Source: Betaproteobacteria bacterium (GTDB lineage Bacteria; Pseudomonadota; Gammaproteobacteria; Burkholderiales; Rhodocyclaceae). From it: 64,000 nt of DNA. The DNA lies in assembly GCA_016709965.1 (NCBI GenBank), contig JADJLT010000006.1, forward strand, positions 744,001-808,000, written 5' to 3'. The translations under genes and the position numbers were made by a program. The notes below the pieces were generated by a model, which searched no databases, was not told where the DNA came from, and saw only the letters and a list, made by a program, of their open reading frames with translations. Below, in pieces: positions 1 to 8,778 of the stretch (its first letter is position 1; every line of letters begins with the position of its first letter).

Positions 1-954
1 GGTGTAAAGGCCGAAGACAAGAAGATTGGCACGACTGGTAAAGGTATCGGGCCGACCTATGAAGACAAGGTTTCCCGTCGTGGCCTGCGTGTCTATGACC
101 TGTTCCAGCCGGAGCGCTTCGCTGAGAAGTTGAAAGAGGTCCTCGAGTACCATAATTTCGTTCTGACGCAGTATTTCAAGGCGCCGGCCGTTGATTTTCA
201 AATGGTTTATGACCAGGCAATGGCAGATGCGGAGCAGATCAGGCCAATGGTGACTGATGTTTCAGCCGCACTTTACGCTGCTAACAAAGCGGGCTCCAAC
301 TTGTTGTTTGAGGGAGCACAAGGAACCTTGCTTGATATCGATCACGGTACCTACCCGTTTGTTACCTCGTCCAACTGTGTTGCCGGACAAGCGTCGGCCG
401 GTTCGGGAATCGGCCCCGGCATGCTGCACTACGTGCTGGGGATCACCAAGGCTTACTGCACCCGTGTCGGTGGCGGTCCGTTCCCAAGTGAGCTGGATAT
501 CGAGACTGAAGGTGTGCCGGGTTACCAGATGTCGCAGGTCGGTCGTGAATTTGGGACTGTTACTGGCCGCAAGCGCCGCTGCGGCTGGTTTGATGCCGCC
601 GCATTGCGTCGTTCCGGACGTATCAATGGCCTGACTGGTCTGTGCATTACCAAGCTGGATGTGCTTGATGGTCTGAAGGAATTGAATATCTGCACCGGCT
701 ACAAGCTTGATGGCAAAGTCATTGATTTGCTTCCGATCGGTGCTGATGAAGTCGCACGTTGCGAGCCGATTTACGAAACCATGCCCGGCTGGAGCGATAC
801 GACTTTTGGTGTCAAGCGTTGGGAAGATCTGCCCTCCGCTGCGCGAGCCTATCTTGACCGTCTGGAGCAGTTGTGCGAAGTGCCGATCGCGATTGTATCT
901 ACCGGCCCTGAGCGCGACGAAACCATTCTTAAACAGCATCCATTCAATCATTGA
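1..954 (+). CDS. purA: Adenylosuccinate synthase, 3' part (5' end outside window)
   Basis: PurA joins IMP and aspartate using GTP, the first committed step from IMP to AMP, in the cytosol. The frame is open from base 1 and has no start inside the window, so the gene is cut by the window edge. About 317 residues are present; the family is usually about 430, so roughly the first quarter is missing. Typical PurA segments are visible: GTTGKGIGPTYEDK at the start, LLFEGAQGTLLDIDHGTYPFVTSSN, TRVGGGPFPSEL, and the C-terminal GWFDAAALRRS and STGPERDETI. A hairpin with a T-run follows about 30 bases after the stop. Housekeeping gene with nothing odd seen. Confidence 0.97.
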   Translation, partial: GVKAEDKKIGTTGKGIGPTYEDKVSRRGLRVYDLFQPERFAEKLKEVLEYHNFVLTQYFKAPAVDFQMVYDQAMADAEQIRPMVTDVSAALYAANKAGSNLLFEGAQGTLLDIDHGTYPFVTSSNCVAGQASAGSGIGPGMLHYVLGITKAYCTRVGGGPFPSELDIETEGVPGYQMSQVGREFGTVTGRKRRCGWFDAAALRRSGRINGLTGLCITKLDVLDGLKELNICTGYKLDGKVIDLLPIGADEVARCEPIYETMPGWSDTTFGVKRWEDLPSAARAYLDRLEQLCEVPIAIVSTGPERDETILKQHPFNH

Positions 955-985
955 TCAGGAAAGAGTTTCTCCTGGAGATGTAATT

Positions 986-1010
986 AACGGGCCGATCTGG
1001 CCCGTTTTTG
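986..1010 (+). terminator. Rho-independent terminator of purA
   Basis: An 8-bp perfect stem (AACGGGCC / GGCCCGTT, loop GATCT) is followed by a T-rich run, shortly after the purA stop codon. The minus-strand gene that ends at 1013 lies on the other side, so the hairpin may work weakly in both directions. Confidence 0.85.
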
Positions 1011-1012
1011 TT

Positions 1013-1378
1013 TTATTGAGCCGGGACAGCTTGCCAGCCTTCCGGGCAGGCGTTGGTATATGGGTAATATTGGCCGGATGAACCACAGTAGTACCAAGTG
1101 TTGTAGTTTGCGCTAGGCATAGGGCGTGGAGGCGGGGCGCTATAGACTGGGGCTGGGGCGTAGTAGCTCTGCGAAGCGACTGCCGTACCGATGGCCAGGC
1201 CGGCAATGGCCAGCACGGCCGCTGGGCCAACCCAGCCGGAGCCACCGCGATGGTGCTGATGGCGCATTGGTTCATAGTCACGATAGCCACGATCATGGCG
1301 GCCCCAGTCAGCTTGTGCCGAGGTGTTTATGGTCATGGCTAGCGCTGCGGCGATACAGAGGGCGGAAGTTTTCTTCAT
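1013..1378 (-). CDS. Small secreted hypothetical protein
   Basis: A 121-residue protein with a clear Sec signal peptide (MKKTSALCIAAALAMTINTSAQA, probable cut after AQA). Next comes a His/Arg/Tyr-rich stretch (WGRHDRGYRDYEPMRHQHH), a short glycine/alanine-rich hydrophobic segment that may be a membrane or glycine-zipper-like segment, a proline-rich part, and a C-terminal WYYCGSSGQYYPYTNACPEGW region with two cysteines. The C-terminal YYC...YYPY...C..GW pattern resembles small envelope proteins annotated only as hypothetical in many proteobacteria. Function unknown. It lies just outside the distal attachment repeat of the tRNA-Leu element. Confidence 0.75.
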   Translation of the reverse strand: MKKTSALCIAAALAMTINTSAQADWGRHDRGYRDYEPMRHQHHRGGSGWVGPAAVLAIAGLAIGTAVASQSYYAPAPVYSAPPPRPMPSANYNTWYYCGSSGQYYPYTNACPEGWQAVPAQ

Positions 1379-1600
1379 GGTTCGACTCGTCTTTGTCGTT
1401 TGGATAAGCCGAATAACGCATTAAACAGGCTGGCGGATTACCTGTGCTATGTACGCATGTGTGAGCAATTGTTTCTGGGGGACGAGTGGGTATGCGCTGT
1501 GAGACAATACAAGCTGTTTGGCAAGTGGTCGTGTTGGCTGTTTGTCAAAACCCGGCGACAGAATGAAAAAAGGCCTTGTTTGAACAAGGCCTTCTATCAA
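1379..1600. other. Intergenic stretch between the small secreted gene and the distal att repeat
   Basis: No convincing gene. It should hold the promoter of the minus-strand gene that starts at 1378. The only clear structure is the hairpin at 1566-1593, listed separately. A short plus-strand frame here (1400-1636) has no ribosome site and runs through the hairpin and att repeat, so I do not count it as a gene. Confidence 0.6.
1566..1593 (-). terminator. Terminator, probably the original tRNA-Leu terminator
   Basis: A perfect 11-bp stem (AAGGCCTTGTT / AACAAGGCCTT, two-base loop) with a run of As on the plus strand, which is a T-run when read on the minus strand. The copy of the tRNA-Leu 3' end sits directly upstream on that strand (1601-1628). 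This suggests it terminated tRNA-Leu before the integrative element separated them. Confidence 0.7.
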
Positions 1601-1628
1601 AATCGCTGGTGCCCAGGAAGGGACACGA
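1601..1628. repeat. Distal attachment site (copy of tRNA-Leu 3' end)
   Basis: 28 bases match 5190-5217 in the same orientation with two mismatches, and 18 bases from 1607 are identical (TGGTGCCCAGGAAGGGAC). The shared part covers the CCA end, discriminator, 3' acceptor strand and part of the T-arm of tRNA-Leu plus a few flanking bases. This is the direct repeat left when an element integrates into a tRNA 3' end. Confidence 0.8.
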
Positions 1629-1784
1629 GTAGCTAGAAAATCAACGGATGCGACAGTCTAACCCATTGATTTCTAATAGTGTTGACGCTCGTTGAAAACT
1701 GACCAGAAAAGCGAGGTTGTGCGCGCTGAAAATTGACCAGGGTGATTAACTAGTCCGCTCATTTTTTGAGCAGGATTTTAGGAG

Positions 1785-3290
1785 ATGATCACCATGAAGG
1801 ATCTGGGAAGGATTCGGCGGTTGTTTTACCGGGATGGCGTGTCGCTATCCGAGATTTCGAGGAAGACGGGGTATAGCCGGAACACCGTCAAGCGTTGGTT
1901 ACGGACGCCGGAAGGCACGGAGCCGAAGTACGAACGGGAGAACCCGAACGTCAAGATTGCGCCCTATGCGGCGCGACTCATCAAGGCGCTGGAAACGGAT
2001 GCTCGGCGCCCGAAACGGGATCGGCGTACGGCGCTGAAACTCTTTGGTGAATTGCAGGCGGCCGGATTTACGGGCACCTACTGCCGGGTCACTGAGTTCA
2101 TCCGGCGCTGGCGTTCCGATGGTGGCGCGGCGGTCAGCAAAGCCTTCGTTCCGCTCCACTTTGAATTAGGCGAAGCCTTCCAGTTCGACTGGAGCGAAGA
2201 GCATTTGGTGATCGGTGGTGTCTGGCGCAAGATTCTCGCCTCGCATCTGAAGTTCTGTGCCAGTCGGGCCTTTGTGGTTCAGGCCTACCCGACGCAAGGC
2301 CACGAAATGCTGTTTGATGCCCATACCCGTTCGTTTGCGGCCTTGGGCGGCATTCCTCGGCGCGGCATCTACGACAATATGAAGACGGCCGTGGATAAGG
2401 TGCAGAAGGGCAAGTCCCGTATCGTCAATGCCCGCTTCTCGGCCATGGCCTCCCACTACCTGTTCGACCCGGATTTCTGCAATGTCGCCAGCGGCTGGGA
2501 GAAAGGCGTTGTCGAGAAGAATGTCCAGGATAGCCGGCTGCGGCTCTGGCAGGATGCCGGCAAGGAACGCTTCAGCTCTTTCACCGAACTGAACGTCTGG
2601 CTGCTCGAACGCTGCCGTAGCCTGTGGCAGGAATTGCGCCATCCTGAGTACGCGGATCTGACGGTGGCCGAGATGCTGGAACACGAGCAACCGAGCCTGA
2701 TGCCAATGGTGGCGCCCTTCGATGGGTATGTTGAAACCCTGGGCAAAGTCTCCAGCACCTGCCTAGTCACGCTGGATCGTAATCGCTATTCGGTGCCGTG
2801 CGAGTTGGTCGGCCAGGTCGTTAGCCTGCGTCTCTATCCGGAGCGGATTGATATGGTGGCGCACGATCTGCGCATGGCCAGCCATCCACGTAGTTTCACC
2901 CGGCAACAAACGCTCTACGACTGGCAGCACTACATTCCGCTGATTGAACGCAAGCCGGGTGCCTTGAGAAATGGCGCGCCATTTGCCGACATGCCGGAAG
3001 CTTTGCAGCGCCTGCGCAGTTTGTTGCTGCGTCGAGAAGGTGGTGATCGGGTCATGGCCAAGGTCCTGTCAGCGATTGCGCAGTTCGGTCTGGAGTCTGT
3101 GCTGGTGGCGGTCGATCTGGTTCTGGAATCAGGCTTGCCCAGTGCCGAGCACGTCGAGAACATGCTCAATCGACTGAAGTCTGGACCCATGCCACCACCG
3201 GTGGAGACCCCGCTGACGATCAGCGAAGCACCGATCGCCGATACGGGTCGCTACGACCAGCTGCGCGTGGAGGTGAGCGACCATGCGTGA
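1785..3290 (+). CDS. istA: IS21-family transposase IstA
   Basis: 501 residues, a normal IstA length. The N-terminal helix-turn-helix reads MKDLGRIRRLFYRDGVSLSEISRKTGYSRNTVKRWL. The central DDE integrase-type core includes AFQFDWSEEH (first Asp) and GGIPRRGIYDNMKTAVDK (second Asp region), with GWEKGVVEKNVQDSR carrying the Glu region. A C-terminal DNA-binding part follows. IstA cuts and joins the IS ends together with the ATPase IstB. ATG at 1785 and ATG at 1794 are both possible; a GGAG-like site (TTTTAGGAG) lies just before the first. Its last codons overlap istB by 8 bases, as usual in the family. The frame looks intact. Confidence 0.93.
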   Translation: MITMKDLGRIRRLFYRDGVSLSEISRKTGYSRNTVKRWLRTPEGTEPKYERENPNVKIAPYAARLIKALETDARRPKRDRRTALKLFGELQAAGFTGTYCRVTEFIRRWRSDGGAAVSKAFVPLHFELGEAFQFDWSEEHLVIGGVWRKILASHLKFCASRAFVVQAYPTQGHEMLFDAHTRSFAALGGIPRRGIYDNMKTAVDKVQKGKSRIVNARFSAMASHYLFDPDFCNVASGWEKGVVEKNVQDSRLRLWQDAGKERFSSFTELNVWLLERCRSLWQELRHPEYADLTVAEMLEHEQPSLMPMVAPFDGYVETLGKVSSTCLVTLDRNRYSVPCELVGQVVSLRLYPERIDMVAHDLRMASHPRSFTRQQTLYDWQHYIPLIERKPGALRNGAPFADMPEALQRLRSLLLRREGGDRVMAKVLSAIAQFGLESVLVAVDLVLESGLPSAEHVENMLNRLKSGPMPPPVETPLTISEAPIADTGRYDQLRVEVSDHA

Positions 3291-4081
3291 GCTGATGAGT
3301 GAGTTCAAGGAGCTGCGCCTGCACGGCATGGCTGGTGCCTGGGAAGAGCTATCGGCCAACGGTGGCGCCGGCATCGACACTTCTCGCTGGTTGATCGAGC
3401 ATCTGCTGCAGGCCGAACATACTGACCGGGTCATGCGCTCGATTGGCTACCAGATGCATGCGGCCCGCTTCCCTGTACATCGGGATCTAGCGGGATTCGA
3501 CTTCGATCAATCGAAGGTAGATCAGAAACTGATTCGGCAACTGGCCGACCTGTCCTTTACCGAGGAAGCGCAGAACGTGGTGTTCATCGGTGGCACGGGA
3601 ACCGGCAAGACGCACCTGGCCACGGCACTGGGTGTTTCCGGGGATTGGGCACCATAACAAGCGGGTTCGGTTCTTCTCGACGGTGGATCTGGCCAATGCC
3701 CTGGAACAAGAGAAGGCGGCCGGCAAAGCTGGCCGGATTGCCTTGGGACTGCTGCGCATGGATCTGGTGATTCTCGATGAGCTGGGCTATCTGCCGTTCA
3801 GCCAGGCTGGTGGTGCCTTGCTGTTTCACTTGCTGTCGAAGCTCTACGAGCACACCAGCGTGATGATCACGACCAACCTGACCTTTGCCGAATGGCCGAG
3901 CGTCTTCGGCGATGCCAAGATGACGACGGCGCTGCTCGACCGGCTGACGCATCACTGCCACATCGTAGAAACGGGGAATGAGTCATTTCGCTTCCGGCAC
4001 AGCACGGCGACCGCCAAGTCGAGGATCAAGGCAAGGGAGCAGAGCAAGCGGGGAAATCCACCCGAGGAGGACGCATTCTGA
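3283..4081 (+). pseudogene. istB: IS21-family helper ATPase IstB, frameshifted
   Basis: IstB is an AAA+ ATPase that helps IstA in target choice. The first part (3283-3657) has the normal N-terminus MRELMSEFKELRLHGMAGAW and the Walker A motif GGTGTGKTHLA, then runs into a stop after ALGVSGDWAP. The rest (GHHNKRVRFFSTVDL..., Walker B MDLVILDELGYLPFSQAGG, sensor MITTNL) continues in the next frame to 4081. Removing one G from the run at 3640-3643 restores a continuous protein of about 265 residues, the usual IstB length. The shift is either a real inactivating insertion or an error in a short homopolymer. IS21 istB is not known to need programmed frameshifting. Confidence 0.88.
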
Positions 4082-4226
4082 TCAGGGCCGCGTTGGGAAA
4101 TCCGTTCCGGACTTCGTCCTCCACGGCTTTCCCAACGCATTCATCGTGGCTCGGAAATCGGTTGTTCTGAGCTACACTTATCCACAAGCCAACCTATGTC
4201 AGGTGGCTATCACACCTGGTCAAAAT

Positions 4227-5066
4227 TCAACGAGCACAGGTGGTCAAAATTAAACGCGCGCCGACAACATAGTCTTCTAATGCAATATTAATCACTTGCA
4301 TGTCATTTTTTCGAGCTTCTTCAACATCTTCACGGTACTTGTGCCATCTGGTCTTTTGCTTTGCAAGTACGCTTTCTAGGGTTTGACCTTTGTATGTAGT
4401 GGTTTGCCGTTTTGTAAAGTTAGGTGGAGTAAGCGCGATGTTGGTTCGTGCTTCAATAATCATTTCGTGTGTGATGTGAGCTACGTCAATATCACCAATG
4501 TGATACACCCATGCATTCAGATTGGCTACCCGCTCTCCTGCTGACGCCTTAGTGTTCCAACCTTTTTTGGACGTACGTTGTCCAGGTTTGATTTCTGTAG
4601 CACTCTTGATAAATGCTTCAACGGCATCCGAGAAATTGACGCCAGCGCTGTTTTTGGGCGCTTCGTGTGAGGTAGGTGCTACCAGAGTGTTTTGATGGCT
4701 CACAGGGGCATTGTGGCGAGCCTCAAGGATTTTCAGAATGCGTTCAGCGTTGGTGACTTCGTCCGGATTGTTCTGGTCGTAATCGAGCTTGAACACACCT
4801 TTTGATAAGTCAATTTCGGCTATGAGGTGTGTATCGTCCGGACTGGGTTTGATTGCCATAGTGTTGGGCTGATCAGATGCAAAAGCACTATGGTATTGAG
4901 CTACAAGGCCTCTGGCTAGTCGTATAGCTTCTTGAGCATTCCCTGTACGCAAGGATTTTCGAATATTGGTACGGTTGCCTGTTATAGACCGTAGGTGTTC
5001 TGGAACATATAGGCGAAAATAGTAAATGCCGTGTCGTGAGCGACTAACATAGGATGGAACTCGCAT
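4227..5066 (-). pseudogene. Tyrosine recombinase (phage/island integrase), truncated by IS
   Basis: 279 residues in the open frame. About the first 266 are native (coded by 4267-5066) and the last dozen come from the IS21 end. The N-terminal MRVPSYVSRSRHGIYYFRLYVPEHL and KSLRTGNAQEAIRLARGLV are typical of the arm/core-binding part of island integrases. The core-binding region (DAVEAFIKS...AGERVANLNAWVYHIGDIDVAHIT) follows. The catalytic domain with R...HxxR...Y is absent, so it cannot recombine DNA. It lies 3' of tRNA-Leu(CAG), about 130 bases away, which fits an integrase using that tRNA gene as its target. Composition is lower in GC than the neighbours, in line with transfer. Confidence 0.85.
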
Positions 5067-5154
5067 TTTGATGAAACCCCAAGACCGCAGTAGGTGTGCT
5101 GTCCGACCATCTGTCTCACCAGATGACCATATTTTGGATTTTTCATGCTCAGAA

Positions 5155-5184
5155 AAGCAAAAAGCCCTGAATAATCAGAGCTTT
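5155..5184 (-). terminator. Terminator downstream of tRNA-Leu (element side)
   Basis: Read on the minus strand, AAAGCTCTGA-TTAT-TCAGGGCTTT is followed by TTGCTTTT. It lies just after the tRNA CCA end, on the element side of the repeat, and so probably replaces the original chromosomal terminator now at 1566-1593. Confidence 0.7.
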
Positions 5185-5195
5185 AGCTTAATCGT

Positions 5196-5280
<85 letters not shown>

Positions 5281-5320
5281 ACAGGTGCGAAGAGCCGCCA
5301 TTATAGAGAAAGAAGAATTG

Positions 5321-7774
5321 ATGTCAAGAAAAAAGTTATCAAAAATTCGCCGCGCTGATCCATTTTTTGAGCGGGAGTTGGCTAGGTATGAGTTTCCTTT
5401 GCCGTCCCGCGAATATGTTTCCCAGATTTTGACTGATGAAGCACGTCCGGTTGAATTCGGTGAGTTGATGGCGTTGCTCGATATTGCCGAGAGCGAGCGC
5501 GAAATGTTTCAGCGTCGCTTGGGGGCGATGGAGCGTGAAGGTCAACTGATGCGAAATCGCAAAGGGGCCTATATGCTGCCGGAGCGGGCGAGTTTGACGG
5601 CCGGCCGAATTCAGGGTCATCCGGACGGTTATGGCTTCCTGATTCCTGATGATGGTAGTGCCGATATTTTCCTTGATCAGCATCAGATGAAAAAAGTGCT
5701 TCATGGTGATCGAGCGCTGGTGCGGGTTACCGGCATCGACCGCAAGGGGCGCCCGGAGGGTGGCATTGTCGAGGTTACCGAGCGAGTCAATACACGGATT
5801 GTAGGGCGGGTGTTTGTCGAACATGGGGTAGTGGTTGTCGCGCCAGAAAACAAGCGAATATCGCAGGATATTCTGGTGCCGCCCGAGCCCAAGGCAAAGA
5901 ACAAGCCGCAATCCGGTCAGGTAGTGATGGTTCAGCTCATTGAGCAGCCCAGCAAATTTTCACAGCCTATTGGCAAGATCATTGAGGTGCTGGGCAATTA
6001 TGCTGATCCGGGGATGGAGATCGAAATTGCCTTGCGCAAGCATGATCTGCCCTTCGAATTCTCGAAATCTGCGCTGGATGAAAACAAGGCCTTGCCTGAC
6101 AAGGTCACCAAGGCGGACCTGAAAGGTCGCGAGGATTTACGCGACATGGCGCTGGTGACCATTGATGGCGAGACTGCGCGTGATTTTGATGATGCTGTGT
6201 ATTGCGAAAAGAAAGGTCGTGGTTGGCGCCTTGTGGTGGCAATCGCGGACGTGTCGCACTACGTCAAGCCGGGGATGGCGCTTGATCGCGAGGCGGTGGA
6301 ACGTGGCAACTCGGTCTATTTCCCACGCCGTGTGATTCCGATGTTGCCTGAAAAGCTGTCCAACGGCATTTGTTCGTTGAATCCGGATGTTGAACGGATG
6401 GCCATGGTCTGCGACATGGAGATCAGTTCGACTGGCAAGATCGGTAAATACAAATTCTATCCAGCGGTGTTTAAATCGCATGCCCGTTTGACCTACAACC
6501 TTGTCTGGTCCTGGCTGTCCGGTGAAAAAGAGCCGGAGACCGATGTCCACCGCAGCGTTTTGCCGCACGTCCAGAATCTCTACAAACTGTTTGCCGCCTT
6601 GCACAAGGCACGAGGCCAGCGTGGAGCGATCGATTTCGAGACGACCGAAACGCAGATGCTGTTCAACGAACAGGGCAAGATCGAAAATATCGTGCCGGTG
6701 GTACGCAACGATGCGCACCGGATCATCGAGGAGTGCATGCTGGCCGCCAACGTTTGCGCCTCTGATTTCCTGGCTGAGAACAAGCAGACTTGCCTTTACC
6801 GCATTCATGCTGCGCCATCGGAAGAGAAACTGGTGAACCTGCGCACCTTCCTCGGAGAGTTTGGTCTTGCCCTGGGCGGTGGCGATGATCCTCGGGCTAA
6901 GGATTACGCCATTCTTCTCGAAAAGGTGAAGCAGCGTCCGGACTTCCAGTTACTGCAGACGGTGATGCTGCGTTCGCTGCGTCAGGCGATGTACAGCCCC
7001 GACAATGTCGGCCATTTCGGCTTGGCTTATGAGCACTACACGCACTTTACGTCGCCAATCCGCCGCTATCCCGACCTGCTTGTCCATCGCGCCATCAAGG
7101 CCGTGCTGGCCGGGGAAATCTATACGCCGGATCGACCCTGGGATGACATTGGCCTACAGTGTTCCAGTACCGAGCGTCGAGCCGACGAGGCTACGCGTGA
7201 CGTCGAAAACTGGCTGAAGACTTTCTTCATGAAGGAACGCATTGGCGAAGAGTTCGAAGGGACGATTTCGGCGGTGACCGCCTTCGGGATATTTGTCGCG
7301 CTGGACACGGTTTATATCGAAGGTCTGGTTCATGTCTCCGATCTGGGCGCCGATTACTTCCAGTTCGACAATATCAAGCACCAGATGCTGGGCGAACGGA
7401 CGGGCCAGCGTTTCCGTCTGGGTGACCGGGTGCGCGTCAAACTGGTACGGGCGGATCTGGAATCGAACCGCATAGATTTTGTCCTGGCTGGTAGCGAGAA
7501 GGCTTACGCGGGAAGCAAGACACTACCCAAGGGGGCAGTGAAATCATCGGCAGGCAAGCGCCCGGTTGCTCAAGTGATGGCAACCAAGGCGGTAGCAGTC
7601 AAAGTGCCAGCCACCAAGAAAGCTGGAAGCAAGGTGGCTACCAAGTCTGCCAAACCTTCGGCCAAGAAGTCGGTCAAGGTTTCTGCGAAGCCTGCTGCCA
7701 AGAAGTCGCCAGCCTCGCAGAGCAAGACAGGGGCTGCCAAGCCGGCTCGCAAAACGGTGACAAAAAAGCGTTGA
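5321..7774 (+). CDS. rnr: Ribonuclease R
   Basis: RNase R is a 3'-to-5' exoribonuclease that degrades structured RNA and defective mRNA and rRNA, often with trans-translation. From ATG 5321 the protein is 817 residues (MSRKKLSKIRRADPFFERE). The frame stays open upstream through tRNA-Leu, but the start inside the tRNA is not credible. Domains in order: N-terminal winged helix (about 25-95), cold-shock domains (about 95-230), RNB catalytic domain (about 265-600) with TIDGETARDFDDAVYC carrying the metal-binding aspartates and the HFTSPIRRYPDLLVHR motif, and an S1 domain (about 640-725, GTISAVTAFGIFVAL). A long Lys/Ala/Ser tail covers the last 85 residues, as in other RNase R proteins. rlmB follows after two inserted genes. 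Confidence 0.97.
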   Translation: MSRKKLSKIRRADPFFERELARYEFPLPSREYVSQILTDEARPVEFGELMALLDIAESEREMFQRRLGAMEREGQLMRNRKGAYMLPERASLTAGRIQGHPDGYGFLIPDDGSADIFLDQHQMKKVLHGDRALVRVTGIDRKGRPEGGIVEVTERVNTRIVGRVFVEHGVVVVAPENKRISQDILVPPEPKAKNKPQSGQVVMVQLIEQPSKFSQPIGKIIEVLGNYADPGMEIEIALRKHDLPFEFSKSALDENKALPDKVTKADLKGREDLRDMALVTIDGETARDFDDAVYCEKKGRGWRLVVAIADVSHYVKPGMALDREAVERGNSVYFPRRVIPMLPEKLSNGICSLNPDVERMAMVCDMEISSTGKIGKYKFYPAVFKSHARLTYNLVWSWLSGEKEPETDVHRSVLPHVQNLYKLFAALHKARGQRGAIDFETTETQMLFNEQGKIENIVPVVRNDAHRIIEECMLAANVCASDFLAENKQTCLYRIHAAPSEEKLVNLRTFLGEFGLALGGGDDPRAKDYAILLEKVKQRPDFQLLQTVMLRSLRQAMYSPDNVGHFGLAYEHYTHFTSPIRRYPDLLVHRAIKAVLAGEIYTPDRPWDDIGLQCSSTERRADEATRDVENWLKTFFMKERIGEEFEGTISAVTAFGIFVALDTVYIEGLVHVSDLGADYFQFDNIKHQMLGERTGQRFRLGDRVRVKLVRADLESNRIDFVLAGSEKAYAGSKTLPKGAVKSSAGKRPVAQVMATKAVAVKVPATKKAGSKVATKSAKPSAKKSVKVSAKPAAKKSPASQSKTGAAKPARKTVTKKR

Positions 7775-7789
7775 CCGTAGCAATCGCCC

Positions 7790-8656
7790 TCAATGGTGGC
7801 GCGGGTCGATCAGATCGGCCGCCTTGAGTGCGATACCAGCGACTTGTGCCTCATTGAGGCCGGGAAGTTGCTCGGCGAGCCATTCAAGCGTTGCGCTGGG
7901 GATGATGTGTTTGGCTTCGGCGATATCCGAAGGCAGCGCTGGGTCATCCGGGCCCCCCGTGATCAGGTGGCGGGCTGCGTCCACGCAGACACGCGACAGG
8001 TTGGCTCGGGGATTGTCGACGCCGCGTATCAATTGTGTCAGCAAGGGTGGAAGGTGCCAGATCAATGCGCACTTGAGGGTCAAATCCTTGAAGCGGAATC
8101 CGCACGCGTCCACCTGTGCCTGCAGCGAGCGGGCTGACCGGCCGGAATGCAGCGCTGAATCAGCCGCTTCCGGTAAATCCGGAGCAAACATCCAGAGCAA
8201 CAGTTCGCCGATTTCGGAGAGCAGGGCAGCCATGGCGATTTCATCGGGTGAGACATCTGCCCGAGCAGTTCCCCAGCGTAATGCCAGATGTCTTGCCAGA
8301 AAGGCACGCGCTTCACAGCCGGCCAGCCCCATAACTGTTTCATCTGTTTCCGGACTGTCAAGCAGGAGTCTGCGGAAAGTGTCGGTACCGAGTTGCATGA
8401 CGGCGCCCAGTGGCGTCGTCGTTTCATGTTCAAGTCGCCGGACTCTGTGGCTTTCTGACTCGCGTAACAGTCGAAGACAAAGAAAGGGGTCCCCCCCCGC
8501 AATGTCGGCAAGTTCTCGAGCCGAAAGTTGTTCTCCCAGCGTCGACTCCAACTGCTGCAACATCAATTTCGAACGTGGCATGCATGGCAACTCCCGGCTG
8601 CTCAGATAGGCCGCCCACTGGTCTACGCCCCAGCGCTTCTGGTTGTCCGAAAGCAA
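7790..8656 (-). CDS. HDOD-domain signalling protein
   Basis: 288 residues with one HDOD domain (about 20-215), a relative of HD phosphohydrolases that usually lacks catalytic activity and acts in signalling. ELPCMPRSKLMLQQLESTLGEQLSARELADIAGGDPFLCLRLLRE matches the helix pair that opens HDOD domains. VMQLGTDTFRRLLL and the MAALLSEIGELLLWMFAP segment follow the family pattern. The start is a TTG at 8656; the next ATG (8581) would remove the conserved first helix. It is convergent with rnr and divergent from the hemerythrin gene at 8779. The gene at 24045-24914 belongs to the same family (PMTLRV-type N-terminus, MAALLHDFVEILMW). The partner and signal are unknown. Confidence 0.8.
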   Translation of the reverse strand: MLSDNQKRWGVDQWAAYLSSRELPCMPRSKLMLQQLESTLGEQLSARELADIAGGDPFLCLRLLRESESHRVRRLEHETTTPLGAVMQLGTDTFRRLLLDSPETDETVMGLAGCEARAFLARHLALRWGTARADVSPDEIAMAALLSEIGELLLWMFAPDLPEAADSALHSGRSARSLQAQVDACGFRFKDLTLKCALIWHLPPLLTQLIRGVDNPRANLSRVCVDAARHLITGGPDDPALPSDIAEAKHIIPSATLEWLAEQLPGLNEAQVAGIALKAADLIDPRHH

Positions 8657-8778
8657 ACGAATCCTTGATTGGCATGACTTGTTGGGGGTGGCGGGTATTA
8701 CGAAACTTCACAATTGTTACGCAATCGCAGCCAATTTACATCGGTAAAATACTATACCCTGAATTTTGTGGAGTGGAG

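Larger units (their letters stand above)
1680..4266 (+). mobile_element. IS21-family insertion sequence
   Basis: Contains istA and istB in the standard overlapping order. The terminal inverted repeats match at 19 of 26 positions: left end from 1680 begins TGTTGACGCTCGTT, right end read inward from 4266 begins TGTCGGCGCGCGTT. Both continue to TGACCA. A second, inner pair follows, with GCTGAAAATTGACCAGG on the left and GTTGAATTTTGACCAGG on the right. Such multiple terminal repeats are typical of IS21. No clear 4-8 bp target duplication is visible; only ATAG occurs near both ends (1676-1679 and 4269-4272). Confidence 0.88.

Noticed and set aside
1400..1636. 78-residue plus-strand frame near the distal att repeat
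   Set aside because: It runs through a terminator hairpin and the tRNA fragment and lacks a ribosome site.
1676..4272. ATAG as a target duplication of the IS21 element
   Set aside because: It does not abut the terminal TG/CA ends on the right side and is only four bases; chance is likely, all the more so as one flank may be deleted.
7770..7783. GTTGACCGTAGCA over the rnr stop as a repeat copy
   Set aside because: It matches only the right-hand 13 bases and most of it overlaps the coding end; it may be a decayed copy, but I cannot support it alone.
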